A stretch of DNA of 64,000 nt from DAHUXN01 sp963729815 (GTDB lineage Bacteria > Acidobacteriota > Terriglobia > Acidiferrales > UBA7541). The notes under the pieces were generated by a model that was not told the DNA's origin, ran no database searches, and saw only the letters and a program-made list of their open reading frames with translations. This document shows, in pieces, positions 26,276 through 34,997 of this stretch. Within the stretch, counting starts at the first letter, position 1. Every line of letters starts with the position of its first letter. The translations under genes were made by a program, and so were the position numbers. Location of the stretch: NCBI GenBank assembly GCA_963729815.1, contig CAVSPU010000002.1, positions 1,178,001 to 1,242,000 of the forward strand. The letters are read 5' to 3'.

Positions 26276-27490
26276 GTGGGTCTGCTCTTCACCGCATCGC
26301 TGATCAATTACGTTGACCGCGGCACAATTTCCGTCGCGCTGCCACTGATCGCCCGCGATTTCCACTTCGGTCCGGGGACGAAGGGCGTGCTCCTCGCCGC
26401 TTTCTTCGCGTCCTATGCGCTGATGCAGGTTCCCGTCGGCTGGGCCGTGGACCATCTCAATCTCCGGCGCTTCTTTGCCATTATGTTTCTGATTTGGTGC
26501 GCTTCACAGGGATTGACTGGCCTCGCCGCGGGCCTGGGCATGTTGATTTTCTTCCGCATGCTTCTCGGAATCGGCGAATCGATTTATTTTCCAGGCGGCG
26601 TGAAAATTGTGAGCGTTCTTTTCGCGCCAGCCGAACGCGGCCTGCCCACGGGAATATTCAATAGCGGCATCAAGGCGGGACTGGCTATCGGGGCTCCGTT
26701 GACCGCTCTCTTGATTCAACGCTTCGGCTGGCGGCACATGTTCCTCATCATTGGCCTGCTGGCTCTGCTCTGGCTCGTGCCCTGGCTGGCGATATTTCCT
26801 TCGCGCTTCCCGAAACATTACAAGAGCTCTTCGGAAACGGGCGCTGCGCCTTCGCCACGGCCGCGGCGCTTCGTCACGTTCGACCGGAATCTCGTTGGAA
26901 TCTGCCTCGGATTTTTCTGCTGGGATTATTATTTCTATTTGTTCCTCACCTGGCTGCCCGACTATCTGATGACCGTGCGCCATTTCCGCATGCTCGCCGC
27001 TGGACTCTTTGCCGCGCTGCCGTATCTTGTATTCATGGTGGCCGAGCCGCTCGGCGGATGGATCGCCGACCGCCTCGTTCGCCACGGCTGGAGCGAAACG
27101 ATCGCACGCAAGAGCATCGTTACGGCGGCGTTTCTCTGCGGGATTTTTCTGATTTTCGCGACGCACGTGCAAAGCCCGACGCGCGCGCTGTGGCTCGTCG
27201 CTGGGGCTGGCCTCGCCGGCTTCGGCGCGGGGAACATTGTCGTGTTCCCGCAATCCTGCGCGCCCGAGGACCAGGTCGGCATCTGGACTGGCTTCATGAA
27301 TTTTACCGGCAACCTCGGCGGCGTGATCGCGCCTGTGGCCACGGGCTTCCTCATCGCCCGCACGGGCTCGTATTCTCCGGGTTTCGCGATCGGCCCTGTG
27401 CTCCTCATCGCCGGAATTTTCTCCTACTGGTTCATCGTCGGCGAACTCAAACCTCGCGCGCGTCCCGCAGTCGCTTCGCATGGGACGTGA
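26276..27490 (+). CDS. MFS transporter, ACS-like family
   Basis: About 404 residues. LINYVDRGTISVALPLIARD follows the first membrane segment and resembles glucarate/hexuronate-type carriers; FMNFTGNLGGVIAPVATGF in the second half is a common ACS motif. Start is problematic: GTG 26276 lies within the first membrane segment, while the frame stays open upstream to 26114 and encodes a plausible cytoplasmic start (SNSRRWSIVGLL) but offers no ATG, GTG or TTG. An unusual start codon, or a frameshift from the ATG at 26127 in another frame, could explain this. Confidence 0.8.
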   Translation: MGLLFTASLINYVDRGTISVALPLIARDFHFGPGTKGVLLAAFFASYALMQVPVGWAVDHLNLRRFFAIMFLIWCASQGLTGLAAGLGMLIFFRMLLGIGESIYFPGGVKIVSVLFAPAERGLPTGIFNSGIKAGLAIGAPLTALLIQRFGWRHMFLIIGLLALLWLVPWLAIFPSRFPKHYKSSSETGAAPSPRPRRFVTFDRNLVGICLGFFCWDYYFYLFLTWLPDYLMTVRHFRMLAAGLFAALPYLVFMVAEPLGGWIADRLVRHGWSETIARKSIVTAAFLCGIFLIFATHVQSPTRALWLVAGAGLAGFGAGNIVVFPQSCAPEDQVGIWTGFMNFTGNLGGVIAPVATGFLIARTGSYSPGFAIGPVLLIAGIFSYWFIVGELKPRARPAVASHGT

Positions 27491-27678
27491 CTCTCCGTTG
27501 TCGCGGCGATGTTCTAGTACAGGGGTGCATACACCGAAATGCAGGCACCAGACGATCGCAGATCCGATTTGGGCTTGATTTAGGCTTGCGCGAAGACGGA
27601 GCGAGGGAGATAATGGCCGCGCCTGCCGCGGCAGGCAAGCTTGCGGCGCCGGTAGCAGCAAATTTTGGGAGTGTATTC

Positions 27679-28392
27679 ATGCGCAAGTCACTTTCAGTTC
27701 TGCCAGGCCGCGTTTTTGTCCCGTTCATCTGCGCCACGATTCTGTTTCTCGCGAGCACGCCAGCGGCGCGCGCGCAAAACTTCGCCGACAGCTCGAAATG
27801 GGAATTGGGTGGCCACTACGCGCTGCTGAATCTTCCGTCGACGTGCACGAGCGGAACGAGCTGCGAGACGAGCAACAACGGCCTGGGCGCGAACCTCACG
27901 TACAACTTTTCGAGCTGGGTCAGCGCCGATACGGAGATGGATTTCTTCGGCGACAATGGCAATGCCTCAACCGCGATTTCGGGTGGGCGCGTCACCGAAG
28001 GACTTTTTGGATTGCGCTTCGGCCCAACGACGCGGCGCTGGGGATTTTACAGCGTGGTGCGGCCGGGCTTCGTCAACTTCAGCCACGTGCTGGACGATTC
28101 GGGCAGCGTGACGCCGTCGGCCTCCATCTTTCCAGGCGGCAGCACGCAAATTTTCAGCGGGCGGCTGGTGTATCAAGCGAATTCGAATAATCCGCTCGCG
28201 CTGCTGGGCTTTTCGCGTGCCACGGATTTCGCGTTCAATTACGGCGAAGTGATCGAATATCGCGCGACGAAGCACGCGGCGCTGCGCTTCGATATCGGCG
28301 ACACGATCGTCGCTTATCCGGGATCCACGCTGGGCACGCCGTTTCACGAGCATAATTTTCAGATCTCGCAGGCCCTCATCATCCGCTTCTAA
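27679..28392 (+). CDS. Outer-membrane beta-barrel protein
   Basis: 237 residues. Signal peptide at about 1-33 ending ARAQ. The mature chain alternates hydrophobic and polar residues in strand pairs (WELGGHYALLNLP, GLGANLTYNFSSW, VTEGLFGLRFGP, WGFYSVVRPGFVNFSHV) and ends in a C-terminal Phe (ISQALIIRF), the usual insertion signal for barrel proteins. A disulfide is possible between the two Cys near residue 55. GGGAG site upstream of ATG 27679. Function unknown; possibly co-oriented with but independent of the MFS gene. Confidence 0.75.
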   Translation: MRKSLSVLPGRVFVPFICATILFLASTPAARAQNFADSSKWELGGHYALLNLPSTCTSGTSCETSNNGLGANLTYNFSSWVSADTEMDFFGDNGNASTAISGGRVTEGLFGLRFGPTTRRWGFYSVVRPGFVNFSHVLDDSGSVTPSASIFPGGSTQIFSGRLVYQANSNNPLALLGFSRATDFAFNYGEVIEYRATKHAALRFDIGDTIVAYPGSTLGTPFHEHNFQISQALIIRF

Positions 28393-28619
28393 GTTCGCTC
28401 CCAGGTTCATCTGCCCGCTCGCCGCATCGCGGCGTATATCAAGCGCATGAACTCGCTGTCTCCGGCGGCGAAGCAGGCGATCGACCGGGCCGTGAACAGC
28501 GGAAAGTGACGCCGGGAAGTAAAGTCGCGGTAGTGACCCAGGTTGATTCGGTGGCGCAGTTTCCGACAATCCAACTTATCAGGCACTTGGTGCTAGGATC
28601 CCTTCGAGGCTAAAACAAC

Positions 28620-29123
28620 ATGAAGGTAAGAGGCGGGATTCTACTTTGCTTCTTAGGCATCGGTTCGGTCTTTTATGCTGGGCAAAGCAGCTACAGGCCA
28701 CCGTTCCGCACACTGTCCCTGAGCCAAAGGGCTCACATCCTTGATGGGCAGTTCACAATCCAAAAGGATGTAAATCAACTTCCCACAGGCCTGAAAGTCC
28801 AATTTGCACGCCTCGCCGGAGAGAAGGACTTCAAGATGGCAAATCCGGGTGAGGAGTACCAATCAACGGACGTAATCATGCGACCGGGATTGCCACGACG
28901 ACGCCTATTGTTCGCGGGCATGTCGAATGACAAGATTTTCATTTTCTATGAGGAAGGTGGATATAGCCACAGTTCTCACGTTGCAGTGTTTGATCTCGAC
29001 CCCCAAAGAAAGGTTACGTTTCTCTGGATGGGTATTGGCACACGTGGCGCAACTAGCCTGAAGCAACTGCGGATGATGGTCACTGCTGGGGACTTCGCCG
29101 ACGATAGGGCATATTACTGGTGA
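28620..29123 (+). CDS. Exported protein of unknown function
   Basis: 167 residues with an N-terminal signal or anchor (GGILLCFLGIGSVFYAG). The mature part is beta-rich (KIFIFYEEGGYSHSSHVAVF, KVTFLWMGIGTRG). No family recognised. Coding potential is supported by a sensible signal peptide and lack of overlap with any other credible frame. The preceding gap 28393-28619 contains a short frame ending NSLSPAAKQAIDRAVNSGK that looks like the tail of a lost gene. Confidence 0.5.
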   Translation: MKVRGGILLCFLGIGSVFYAGQSSYRPPFRTLSLSQRAHILDGQFTIQKDVNQLPTGLKVQFARLAGEKDFKMANPGEEYQSTDVIMRPGLPRRRLLFAGMSNDKIFIFYEEGGYSHSSHVAVFDLDPQRKVTFLWMGIGTRGATSLKQLRMMVTAGDFADDRAYYW

Positions 29124-29349
29124 CCGCACAGGCTCTATGAACTCCTGGTGAACGCGGTCATCGGAAACTGAGTCACTACCGAAGTCGCGCGAAACTTTAG
29201 GCGCGGCGCGGGGTTAGATGTACTGTGGGTGAGCTTGCAGGGGACATCCTCCCAGCATCCGGTGTTCCCGGTATGTGCATGTGCAGCCTTCTTCTCATTT
29301 GCTCGCCGAGAGAAGAAGACGATACTCAAAAACGAGGAGGATGCATCCG

Positions 29350-29631
29350 ATGCGCAAATTCTACGGCAACATCTCTCGATGGCTCTGTTCTCTGCTGTTG
29401 GTTGGAGGCTTCGCGGCGTTCGTAGCCATGGGCGGGTGCGCAGCGCACGGATATTACCGCGTATACGATCCCGAGTATCGCGACTACCACGTTTGGAACC
29501 ACGATGAGGTGGTTTATTACCAGCAATGGGAACACGATACGCACCGGCGGCACGTCGATTTTAAAAGGCGCAACCAGGACGAGCAGAACCAATACTGGAA
29601 CTGGCGCCACCAGCACGGCGATCATCACTAG
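29350..29631 (+). CDS. Small lipoprotein rich in Tyr, His and Trp
   Basis: 93 residues. Signal peptide with lipobox-like FVAMGGC, so probably lipid-anchored at Cys near residue 30. The mature part is dense in aromatic and basic residues (YYRVYDPEYRDYHVWNHDE, VVYYQQWEHDTHRRHVDF). It resembles YXWGXW-type small exported proteins only in composition. ATG 29350 follows GAGGAGG at a proper distance; an ATG 9 bases earlier would sit against the ribosome site. Confidence 0.65.
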   Translation: MRKFYGNISRWLCSLLLVGGFAAFVAMGGCAAHGYYRVYDPEYRDYHVWNHDEVVYYQQWEHDTHRRHVDFKRRNQDEQNQYWNWRHQHGDHH

Positions 29632-29670
29632 ACACTAGGCAAGCTGTCGCTGCATGGGCGGAGGCTTAAA

Positions 29671-30060
29671 TCATTCTCCGCGAATCTGAAAATACCGGCG
29701 CGGGGGGAAGAGGCCGGCGCGGTCGAATTCGCGGCCGCAGGCCTTTTTCACCTCGCCGAGCCAATAATCGAATGTTCCCGGCGCGACGCCCACCAGCGTG
29801 ATGGCGCGGCGATATTCGACTCCATACAGAAAGTAAATCCGAAACAACTTCCGCCGTCCTTTCCACTCCGGACGCCGCAGCGCCCGCTCGGCGATCATTT
29901 CGAAATCGGCGACGTATTCTTCCGCGCGCGCGCGATCGGGCCGCCACTGGTAGCCCGCCGAGGGCTTATCGAGATCCACGGAGGACATTTGTCCCTTCAG
30001 AAACGCGCGAAGACCGCGGTACCGCGCATGGCATACTTCAAAAATTTCCTGCGCCTTCAT
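29671..30060 (-). CDS. Accessory cassette protein 3 (unrecognised)
   Basis: 129 residues starting MKAQEIFEVCHARYRGLRAF after a GGGGGAGGGG site. The second half, FRIYFLYGVEYRRAITLVGV then GTFDYWLGEVKKACGREFDR, has the helix pattern of an HTH or sigma-like DNA-binding unit, but no named family is recognised. It is the last of three closely spaced minus-strand genes (31240 to 29671) that look like one transcription unit. Confidence 0.6.
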   Translation of the reverse strand: MKAQEIFEVCHARYRGLRAFLKGQMSSVDLDKPSAGYQWRPDRARAEEYVADFEMIAERALRRPEWKGRRKLFRIYFLYGVEYRRAITLVGVAPGTFDYWLGEVKKACGREFDRAGLFPPRRYFQIRGE

Positions 30061-30114
30061 CGCCCCTCCCCCGCACGAGCATTTGCTTGGTGCAGCCGAT
30101 CGCACCGGTGAACT

Positions 30115-30453
30115 TCAATGCCGCCACGGATCGCCGTCAACCTCCTCCAGCGTCTCGACCCACTCGTCGAAGCATTCCTGCCAGCCCTGGATGTAGCCGC
30201 GCGCGTATTCGGCCGCGAGTTTCTTGCGCTCACGCTGCACGCGCTGCAACTCGAAAACATCGTGCTGCTCGCGCGTTGGCGCGCGCCATGCGAGGCCCAG
30301 TCGCCAGGATAATTCGCGAATCGCACGAGCCAGCCAGTGCAGCGGCGTCGGAAAAAAAACGCCTACGCGCCGGCGCGGCTCGTACCACGCCAGCCGCCAG
30401 CCGCGCGGCGGCTCCGCGCCATGCCCCAGCTCGCAACGGACAATGCCTCTCAT
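30115..30453 (-). CDS. Accessory cassette protein 2 (unrecognised)
   Basis: 112 residues from MRGIVRCELGHGAEPPRGWR, rich in Trp and Arg in the first half (WYEPRRRVGVFFPTPLHWL) and helical with LAAEYARGYIQGWQECFDEW at the end. GGAG site 11 bases upstream. Lies 22 bases after cassette protein 1 and 54 bases before protein 3 on the same strand. Function unknown. Confidence 0.55.
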   Translation of the reverse strand: MRGIVRCELGHGAEPPRGWRLAWYEPRRRVGVFFPTPLHWLARAIRELSWRLGLAWRAPTREQHDVFELQRVQRERKKLAAEYARGYIQGWQECFDEWVETLEEVDGDPWRH

Positions 30454-30475
30454 TCGCGTCCTGCTCCCAACGCGG

Positions 30476-31240
30476 TCATCCCTGCCCCACTTGCGGACCC
30501 GCTCCAACGCGCAGTTCCCTGCGGAGAGCTTCCTCACGCTGCTCGCGGCGCAAGCGCCATTCACGCTGCTGCATTTTGGCTTTGAGGGCCGCGAGAGTTA
30601 TGCCGCTAGCGACTCGTTCGAAGCCTTCGGGCTCTTCGGTTTTCACCATGTGAGGTTTCGGCCCTTGATTTTTGCTGGACTGTTTGCTGTGGAGATTGGA
30701 TTCGAATCTATGGATTTCCTTGGTTTGTTCTCCTACTTCTCTACTACGTATCCCGCGCGCAACCAAATGCGAATCAGCGATATAGCGGGCGGAGGCACCG
30801 CAATTCCGAGGCGCCCCTCCGCACATTTGAGGAGTGCCTGCCTCAGATTCAAGGGCGGTTGGTCGCAAATTTGCGGGCTGTGGAAATCCTTTTTCCACAG
30901 ACCTGTGGATTTCCCGGGCGCTCGGCGCGATCTTGAAAAACTTCTTTGCCTTTGTAATTCGAACCACAACCCCGGACGGCCCAGCCGCAGTTTCAATGTA
31001 ACCGGCGCGGCGGAGATTCTGCATCCAGCGCTCCAGCGTCTTTCGGCAAAATCCTGTCTCGGATTCGATCTCGCGATAGTTGACCGGATGCCCACCGAGT
31101 ACCAGACCGACGCCGTCGCGCTCGCGCGTCTGCCGCAAAATGAGCCATCCATAAAGCCATATGGCCTGGCCCATCCGCGCATAATGCTTGGCCTCAAAAA
31201 GGCCGCCGCGCAATCCCGCGTTGAAGTTATTCTGTCGCAA
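30476..31240 (-). CDS. HTH protein resembling replication-initiation or phage regulators (cassette protein 1)
   Basis: 254 residues if started at TTG 31240. The N-terminal 100 residues contain FEAKHYARMGQAIWLYGWLI and a clear HTH with wing, VNYREIESETGFCRKTLERW followed by RAGYIETAAGPSGVVVRI. This arrangement is seen in phage and plasmid replication or regulatory proteins; the comparison is by pattern only. The middle is low-complexity and the end is a charged coiled-coil-like helix (LAALKAKMQQREWRLRREQR). The first gene of the three-gene cassette. Confidence 0.6.
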   Translation of the reverse strand: MRQNNFNAGLRGGLFEAKHYARMGQAIWLYGWLILRQTRERDGVGLVLGGHPVNYREIESETGFCRKTLERWMQNLRRAGYIETAAGPSGVVVRITKAKKFFKIAPSAREIHRSVEKGFPQPANLRPTALESEAGTPQMCGGAPRNCGASARYIADSHLVARGIRSREVGEQTKEIHRFESNLHSKQSSKNQGPKPHMVKTEEPEGFERVASGITLAALKAKMQQREWRLRREQREEALRRELRVGAGPQVGQG

Positions 31241-31369
31241 TTTAGTTCATTAAGCCCTCTTGGCCTTGCTAAAGCTGTCAGGTGACATGACTTGTCGTTA
31301 AATGCCGTTTGTTGCCGCTTACAATCGGCGTGCAAATTGCTCTACGGCAGCCGGTTACAGCACTTCCCG

Positions 31370-31660
31370 TCAACATTCCCCGCAGTACGGAACGTTCACC
31401 ACGCGGAAGCCATTCCCCTTGATCACGAGCCTCTGGACATGTGTCACAGACAGTCGCGCATGGCAGAACACGCACACGTTCCGCAAGGAGTGCTCCTGCC
31501 GCTGCTGTTTCCGATAGGCATTGTTCTGCTCGCGCCTCTGGACTTCTTTGAGCCGATTTTCCGGGTTCGCCCTCCACTGCCGCATGTATTCACGATTGCG
31601 TTGCCGGTGCAGTTCCCGCTGGTACACTTCATGCGAGCAGATCGAAGTCGTTTCGGTCAT
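31370..31660 (-). CDS. Small zinc-finger protein
   Basis: 96 residues. A basic N-terminal helix (REYMRQWRANPENRLKEVQR) is followed by CVFC and a C-terminal YCGEC, giving a CxxC-X25-CxxC zinc site that closes the protein. The basic helix plus zinc finger recalls phage-type endonuclease VII-like or HNH accessory proteins, but catalytic residues are not visible. Three ATG codons in a row (31666, 31663, 31660) follow GAGGGGG; 31660 has the best spacing. Divergent from 31845, with a very AT-rich 100-base segment between (31735-31790). Confidence 0.5.
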   Translation of the reverse strand: MTETTSICSHEVYQRELHRQRNREYMRQWRANPENRLKEVQRREQNNAYRKQQRQEHSLRNVCVFCHARLSVTHVQRLVIKGNGFRVVNVPYCGEC

Positions 31661-31844
31661 CATCATCCCCCTCGAAAGCCCATCCCCGGTGGCCGGCCCC
31701 GCTGCCGGTACATTCCCGGCGTGCGGCACACGCCAAATTGCGGCTATGTATATTATTTATATTGACAGATAGAGTAACTTATATCATTGTGCCCCGCGCT
31801 CCCTCGTTGGAGCGTTCGTTTCATTCCCATTTGGAGACGGATAG

Positions 31845-32294
31845 ATGAAAACCACCAAGCCGATGCTGGAGTACCTTGCCACATGCTCACGCGCTTCTCT
31901 CGAGGCGTTCGAGTTGGCTCGCCTAAACGAGAGAGCCAATCTTCGTAAGGAGCTGGCTGAGGTGCTGGACGAGTGGGTCGAAGTCGACATCCAGGCCCGC
32001 GTTGCCGAATGGATCCTCGTTCGCCGCCGGCAGCAGCGTCGAGTGGAAGCCCCTTCGCGGCGGAGAAACGGCGTGCAACTTGAGATGCCCGGGATCGCTG
32101 GTGCCCTTGGAGATTCGCCGCACGAATTTCCAGCGCTCGGCTCGAATCCCGTCCTCCCTGTTCTCAAGGAGTGCGTTGCCGACGCGCAGTCACGGGCTTT
32201 GCGGCGCAGGACGGGCCCAAAATCGCTGGCAAAATACGGCCCGAAGCCTGAAACCAAGCCGGCCGTGTTGGAAAAAGCAATCCGCGTAGCTTGA
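31845..32294 (+). CDS. Hypothetical accessory protein
   Basis: 149 residues. A helical N-terminal half (SRASLEAFELARLNERANLR, ELAEVLDEWVEVDIQARVAE) and a proline/arginine-rich second half. No family recognised. TTGGAG ribosome site 10 bases before the ATG. Part of the accessory stretch 29.6-33.3 kb. Confidence 0.5.
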   Translation: MKTTKPMLEYLATCSRASLEAFELARLNERANLRKELAEVLDEWVEVDIQARVAEWILVRRRQQRRVEAPSRRRNGVQLEMPGIAGALGDSPHEFPALGSNPVLPVLKECVADAQSRALRRRTGPKSLAKYGPKPETKPAVLEKAIRVA

Positions 32295-32307
32295 TTCCTG
32301 TCGGACT

Positions 32308-32565
32308 TCATTTCACAGCCTCCAGCTTCGTTGCGCGTTTCGCCGGCCGCATTCCTGACCTGCGCGTCATATTGACTTTCAGGGAGCGTTTCTGCCAGAT
32401 ACTTACCAGCCGCGCGCTTTGATCGCAGCGCCGACTTCTTCGCTCAAACACAGATACAAGGTCCCGTAGCGGAGGCGTGCGCTGTGCGTGCAAAAACATC
32501 ATGCGCAGATGCACCGTCGAGCCCTGCTGCGTGAATTGAGTTCTAGTCTGCGTCGCTCGAAACAT
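32308..32565 (-). CDS. Small basic hypothetical protein
   Basis: 85 residues, Arg-rich, without recognisable domain. An AAAGGG site precedes the ATG by 6 bases. The evidence for coding is weak and rests on the ribosome site and on the absence of a better frame. Confidence 0.3.
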   Translation of the reverse strand: MFRATQTRTQFTQQGSTVHLRMMFLHAQRTPPLRDLVSVFERRSRRCDQSARLVSIWQKRSLKVNMTRRSGMRPAKRATKLEAVK

Positions 32566-32600
32566 CGCTGCCCTTTCTTGAACATGTCAACTATCCCGGA

Positions 32601-32828
32601 TTACTTCGCAAGTAATTCCGCTTTCGCCGTGGCCAGAGACCGGCGCCGCGCGCACGCGCGATAACTTGATGCCATTTCGCCGATTGCTCTTGGCGTACCT
32701 TGCCAGCCGTGAACAAGAAGAACGCACGCGGCGCTGGGCTCTTCGCGTGCTGCTGGAAAGCAATTGTCCCGTCGGCACGCGATAGCCGAAAGAAAGCATT
32801 CGAACTCCTTGTGCGCCACGGTCGTCAT
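32601..32828 (-). CDS. Small hypothetical protein
   Basis: 75 residues from MTTVAHKEFECFLSAIACRR; contains CVLLVHGWQGTPRAIGEMAS. No family recognised. GGGAAA lies near the ATG. The frame continues upstream into the low-complexity Glu/Gln-coding tract, where an in-frame TAA closes it. Confidence 0.3.
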   Translation of the reverse strand: MTTVAHKEFECFLSAIACRRDNCFPAAREEPSAACVLLVHGWQGTPRAIGEMASSYRACARRRSLATAKAELLAK

Positions 32829-32849
32829 TGATTTCCCGTTAGCCTCCGC

Positions 32850-33290
32850 CGCCTCTTGATTGAATTGCGTTCCCGCGCAACCTATTCCCAGTTCTTGCGC
32901 TTCTTGGACTCGACCCTTCCTCCCGCGCCGTCGCCTTTGCTCCTGCATCTGCTCTTGCCATTGCTCTTACACCTGCTCTAGTGTTTGCTCTTGTAGCTGC
33001 TTTTGGTTTTGGTCCGAGTCAGATTCCCTCTTTTCTTTGCTTTTGCCCTACCTCGAACCTCGCTCCTCTTCACTTTCCCTCTCGCTTCTCCTCCACGCGC
33101 TCCCTTTTCACTTTCATCCTCGCGTGCTTTCTCTCTCACCATTCGCCGTCTACCAGCTCCGTTGCCTCCGTCCCATCCCCTTCGTCTACTGCCCTCCATC
33201 TGACTCGCATTGATCGTCCCACGTTTGACCCAATCACCAGAAAACTACCGCCGCCTCGCCGTCCATTCCTTCTGCCCATCCACGTAAATA
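32850..33290 (+). repeat. Pyrimidine-rich low-complexity tract with 12-bp tandem repeats
   Basis: About 440 bases with strong C/T excess on the plus strand. At 32938-33009 six degenerate 12-base units begin TGCTCTTG or TGCTCCTG in register. Several frames stay open because of the composition, but none looks like protein. This is most of the gene-free stretch 32829-33423. Confidence 0.6.
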
Positions 33291-33423
33291 AACATTAGGA
33301 GCAATTGCATGCTAGTCTGTTGTCGAGTGGCATAAACTGCGGAAACAGCCAGGGGGGCTCTAAGGAAGAATGAACGCTTGCAAGAGTGAATCAAATTCGT
33401 CGCGTAGTCAGGAGCGAGGCCTA

Positions 33424-34845
33424 ATGAATTCACGAGTTGAGAAGGATTCGCTGGGAGAGAAACAAGTTCCGGTCGAGGCTTATTATGGGAGCCAGACCCA
33501 GCGTGCAGTCGAAAATTATCCGATCAGCGGATATCGCGCGCACCAGAAACTAATTCAAGCGATCGGATACGTAAAAAAAGCCGCGGCTCTGGCGAACCGC
33601 AAACTCAAGCTGGTCCCCGACAAGATTGCCGACGCGATCATTCGCGCCGCTGATGAAGTGATCGCGGGAAAGCTCGATGACCAATTTGTCGTCGATGTTT
33701 ATCAGGCTGGGGCGGGCGTGTCGTTCCACATGAACGCAAATGAAGTGATCGCCAATCGCGCGATCGAGCTACTCGGCGGCAAGCGCGGCGATTATTCCGT
33801 CGTTCACCCCAATGACCACGTGAATTTCGGGCAATCGACCAATGATGTTTTCCCGACTTCCATGCGACTGGCTTCCCTGCTCTGCTTCGATGAAGTCGTG
33901 GAATCGTGCGAGAAACTCGAAGCGTCGCTGGCGCGCAAAGGAAAGCAGTTCGATCACATATTAAAATCCGGTCGCACGCACATGATGGACGCGGTGCCGG
34001 TGCGGCTCGGGCAAGAATTCCGCGCATATTCCACGGCGATCAACCGCGCCATTCGAGCGCTTCGCAACGCGCAGGATTTCCTGCGCGAAGTCGGCCTCGG
34101 CGGCTCGGCCGTCGGAACCGGCGTCAACACGCATCCGAAATTCCAAAAGCTGGTTGTCGCGGAGCTGAGCAAAGTATCGGGGCAAAAACTCATCGCGACA
34201 GACGACCTCCGCTACGCCATGCAATCGAATCTGGCGATGTCGATGGCCTCGTCGGCGCTGCGAAATTTGGCGCTCGAACTGATTCGCATCGCGAACGATT
34301 TGCGCTTGCTCTCCAGCGGCCCGAACACAGGACTCGCCGAGATTATGTTGCCTACGCTCCAGCCCGGCTCGTCGATCATGCCCGGGAAAGTGAATCCAGT
34401 CATGGCCGAGCTGACCGCGATGGTCAGCTTTCAGGTGGTGGGCGCCGACGTCGCGACGGCGCTGGCGGTGCAAGCCGGACAGCTCGAGCTCAACGTCATG
34501 ATGCCCACCATGGCGTGGAACGTTCTGCATTCGGCGGAGATTCTTAAGAACACCATGCGCGTGCTGGCGGAGAAGTGCGTTGACGGAATCAAGGCCAACG
34601 AGGAGCGCTGCCGCTACTACGCGAACGCCACCATTTCCATCGCCGCGGCGCTCAATCCGTATATCGGGTATCTGGCCGCGGCGGAGATCGCCAAGGAAAG
34701 CGTCAAGACCGGGCGGACGGTCACGGAAATCGCTCTCGAACGCAAGCTCCTCGACGACAAGCTGATGAAAGAAATCCTCGACCCCATCCGCATGACCGAG
34801 CCGGAAGCCCCCATCGCGGCGGCACGCAAGAAAGCCAAGAAGTAG
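33424..34845 (+). CDS. aspA: Aspartate ammonia-lyase (aspartase)
   Basis: 473 residues, close to the usual 468-478. Deaminates L-aspartate to fumarate and ammonia in the cytosol. The N-terminus RVEKDSLGEKQVPVEAYYGSQT and the VHPNDHVNFGQSTNDVFPTS, GRTHMMDAVPVRLGQEF and GSSIMPGKVNPVMAE blocks follow the aspartase/fumarase superfamily; overall spacing and the N-terminal pattern fit aspartase better than fumarase C, though substrate choice is not proven. The serine loop GSSIMPGKVNP holds the catalytic base. ATG 33424 follows GGAGCGAGG; a longer frame from 33370 is unsupported. Its last 205 bases are repeated at 36543-36750. Confidence 0.85.
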   Translation: MNSRVEKDSLGEKQVPVEAYYGSQTQRAVENYPISGYRAHQKLIQAIGYVKKAAALANRKLKLVPDKIADAIIRAADEVIAGKLDDQFVVDVYQAGAGVSFHMNANEVIANRAIELLGGKRGDYSVVHPNDHVNFGQSTNDVFPTSMRLASLLCFDEVVESCEKLEASLARKGKQFDHILKSGRTHMMDAVPVRLGQEFRAYSTAINRAIRALRNAQDFLREVGLGGSAVGTGVNTHPKFQKLVVAELSKVSGQKLIATDDLRYAMQSNLAMSMASSALRNLALELIRIANDLRLLSSGPNTGLAEIMLPTLQPGSSIMPGKVNPVMAELTAMVSFQVVGADVATALAVQAGQLELNVMMPTMAWNVLHSAEILKNTMRVLAEKCVDGIKANEERCRYYANATISIAAALNPYIGYLAAAEIAKESVKTGRTVTEIALERKLLDDKLMKEILDPIRMTEPEAPIAAARKKAKK

Positions 34846-34864
34846 CGCCACCCCGCCTCTCGAG

Positions 34865-34910
34865 GTCATTCCGAACCGGCCGCACTTCGGCCGTGTGAGG
34901 AACCTGCTGT
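34865..34910 (+). repeat. REP-like palindromic repeat, forward copy
   Basis: Consensus form: GTCATTCCGAACCGGC, a variable GC-rich loop with GGCC pairing, then GTGTGAGGAATCTGCTGT. This copy reads GAGGAACCTGCTGT at its end. The family has at least ten copies between 34.8 and 43.8 kb. Confidence 0.75.
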
Positions 34911-34921
34911 CGCCTTTGTAT

Positions 34922-34967
34922 GTCATCCCGAACCGGCCGTCTTTGCCGCGTGAGGGATCTGCTGTTT
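34922..34967 (+). repeat. REP-like repeat, forward copy, just upstream of GIY-YIG gene 1
   Basis: GTCATCCCGAACCGGCC to GTGAGGGATCTGCTGTTTC. Ends 30 bases before the GTG start of the GIY-YIG gene at 34998. Confidence 0.75.
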
Positions 34968-34997
34968 CCTTTCGCCCTCTGCCCCTACAATACGGCT

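Noticed and set aside
28448..28510. Short frame ending NSLSPAAKQAIDRAVNSGK
   Set aside because: Only 20 residues and no ribosome site; possibly the tail of a lost gene, but cannot be supported as a feature.
32860..33213. 117-residue Cys/Ser-rich plus-strand frame
   Set aside because: Composition simply reflects the pyrimidine tract; alternating Cys-Ser comes from the 12-bp repeat.
33424..34845. Fumarase C as the product of the 33.4-kb gene
   Set aside because: The N-terminal block, HPNDHVNFGQSTNDVFPTS and overall spacing fit aspartase better; substrate remains to be shown.
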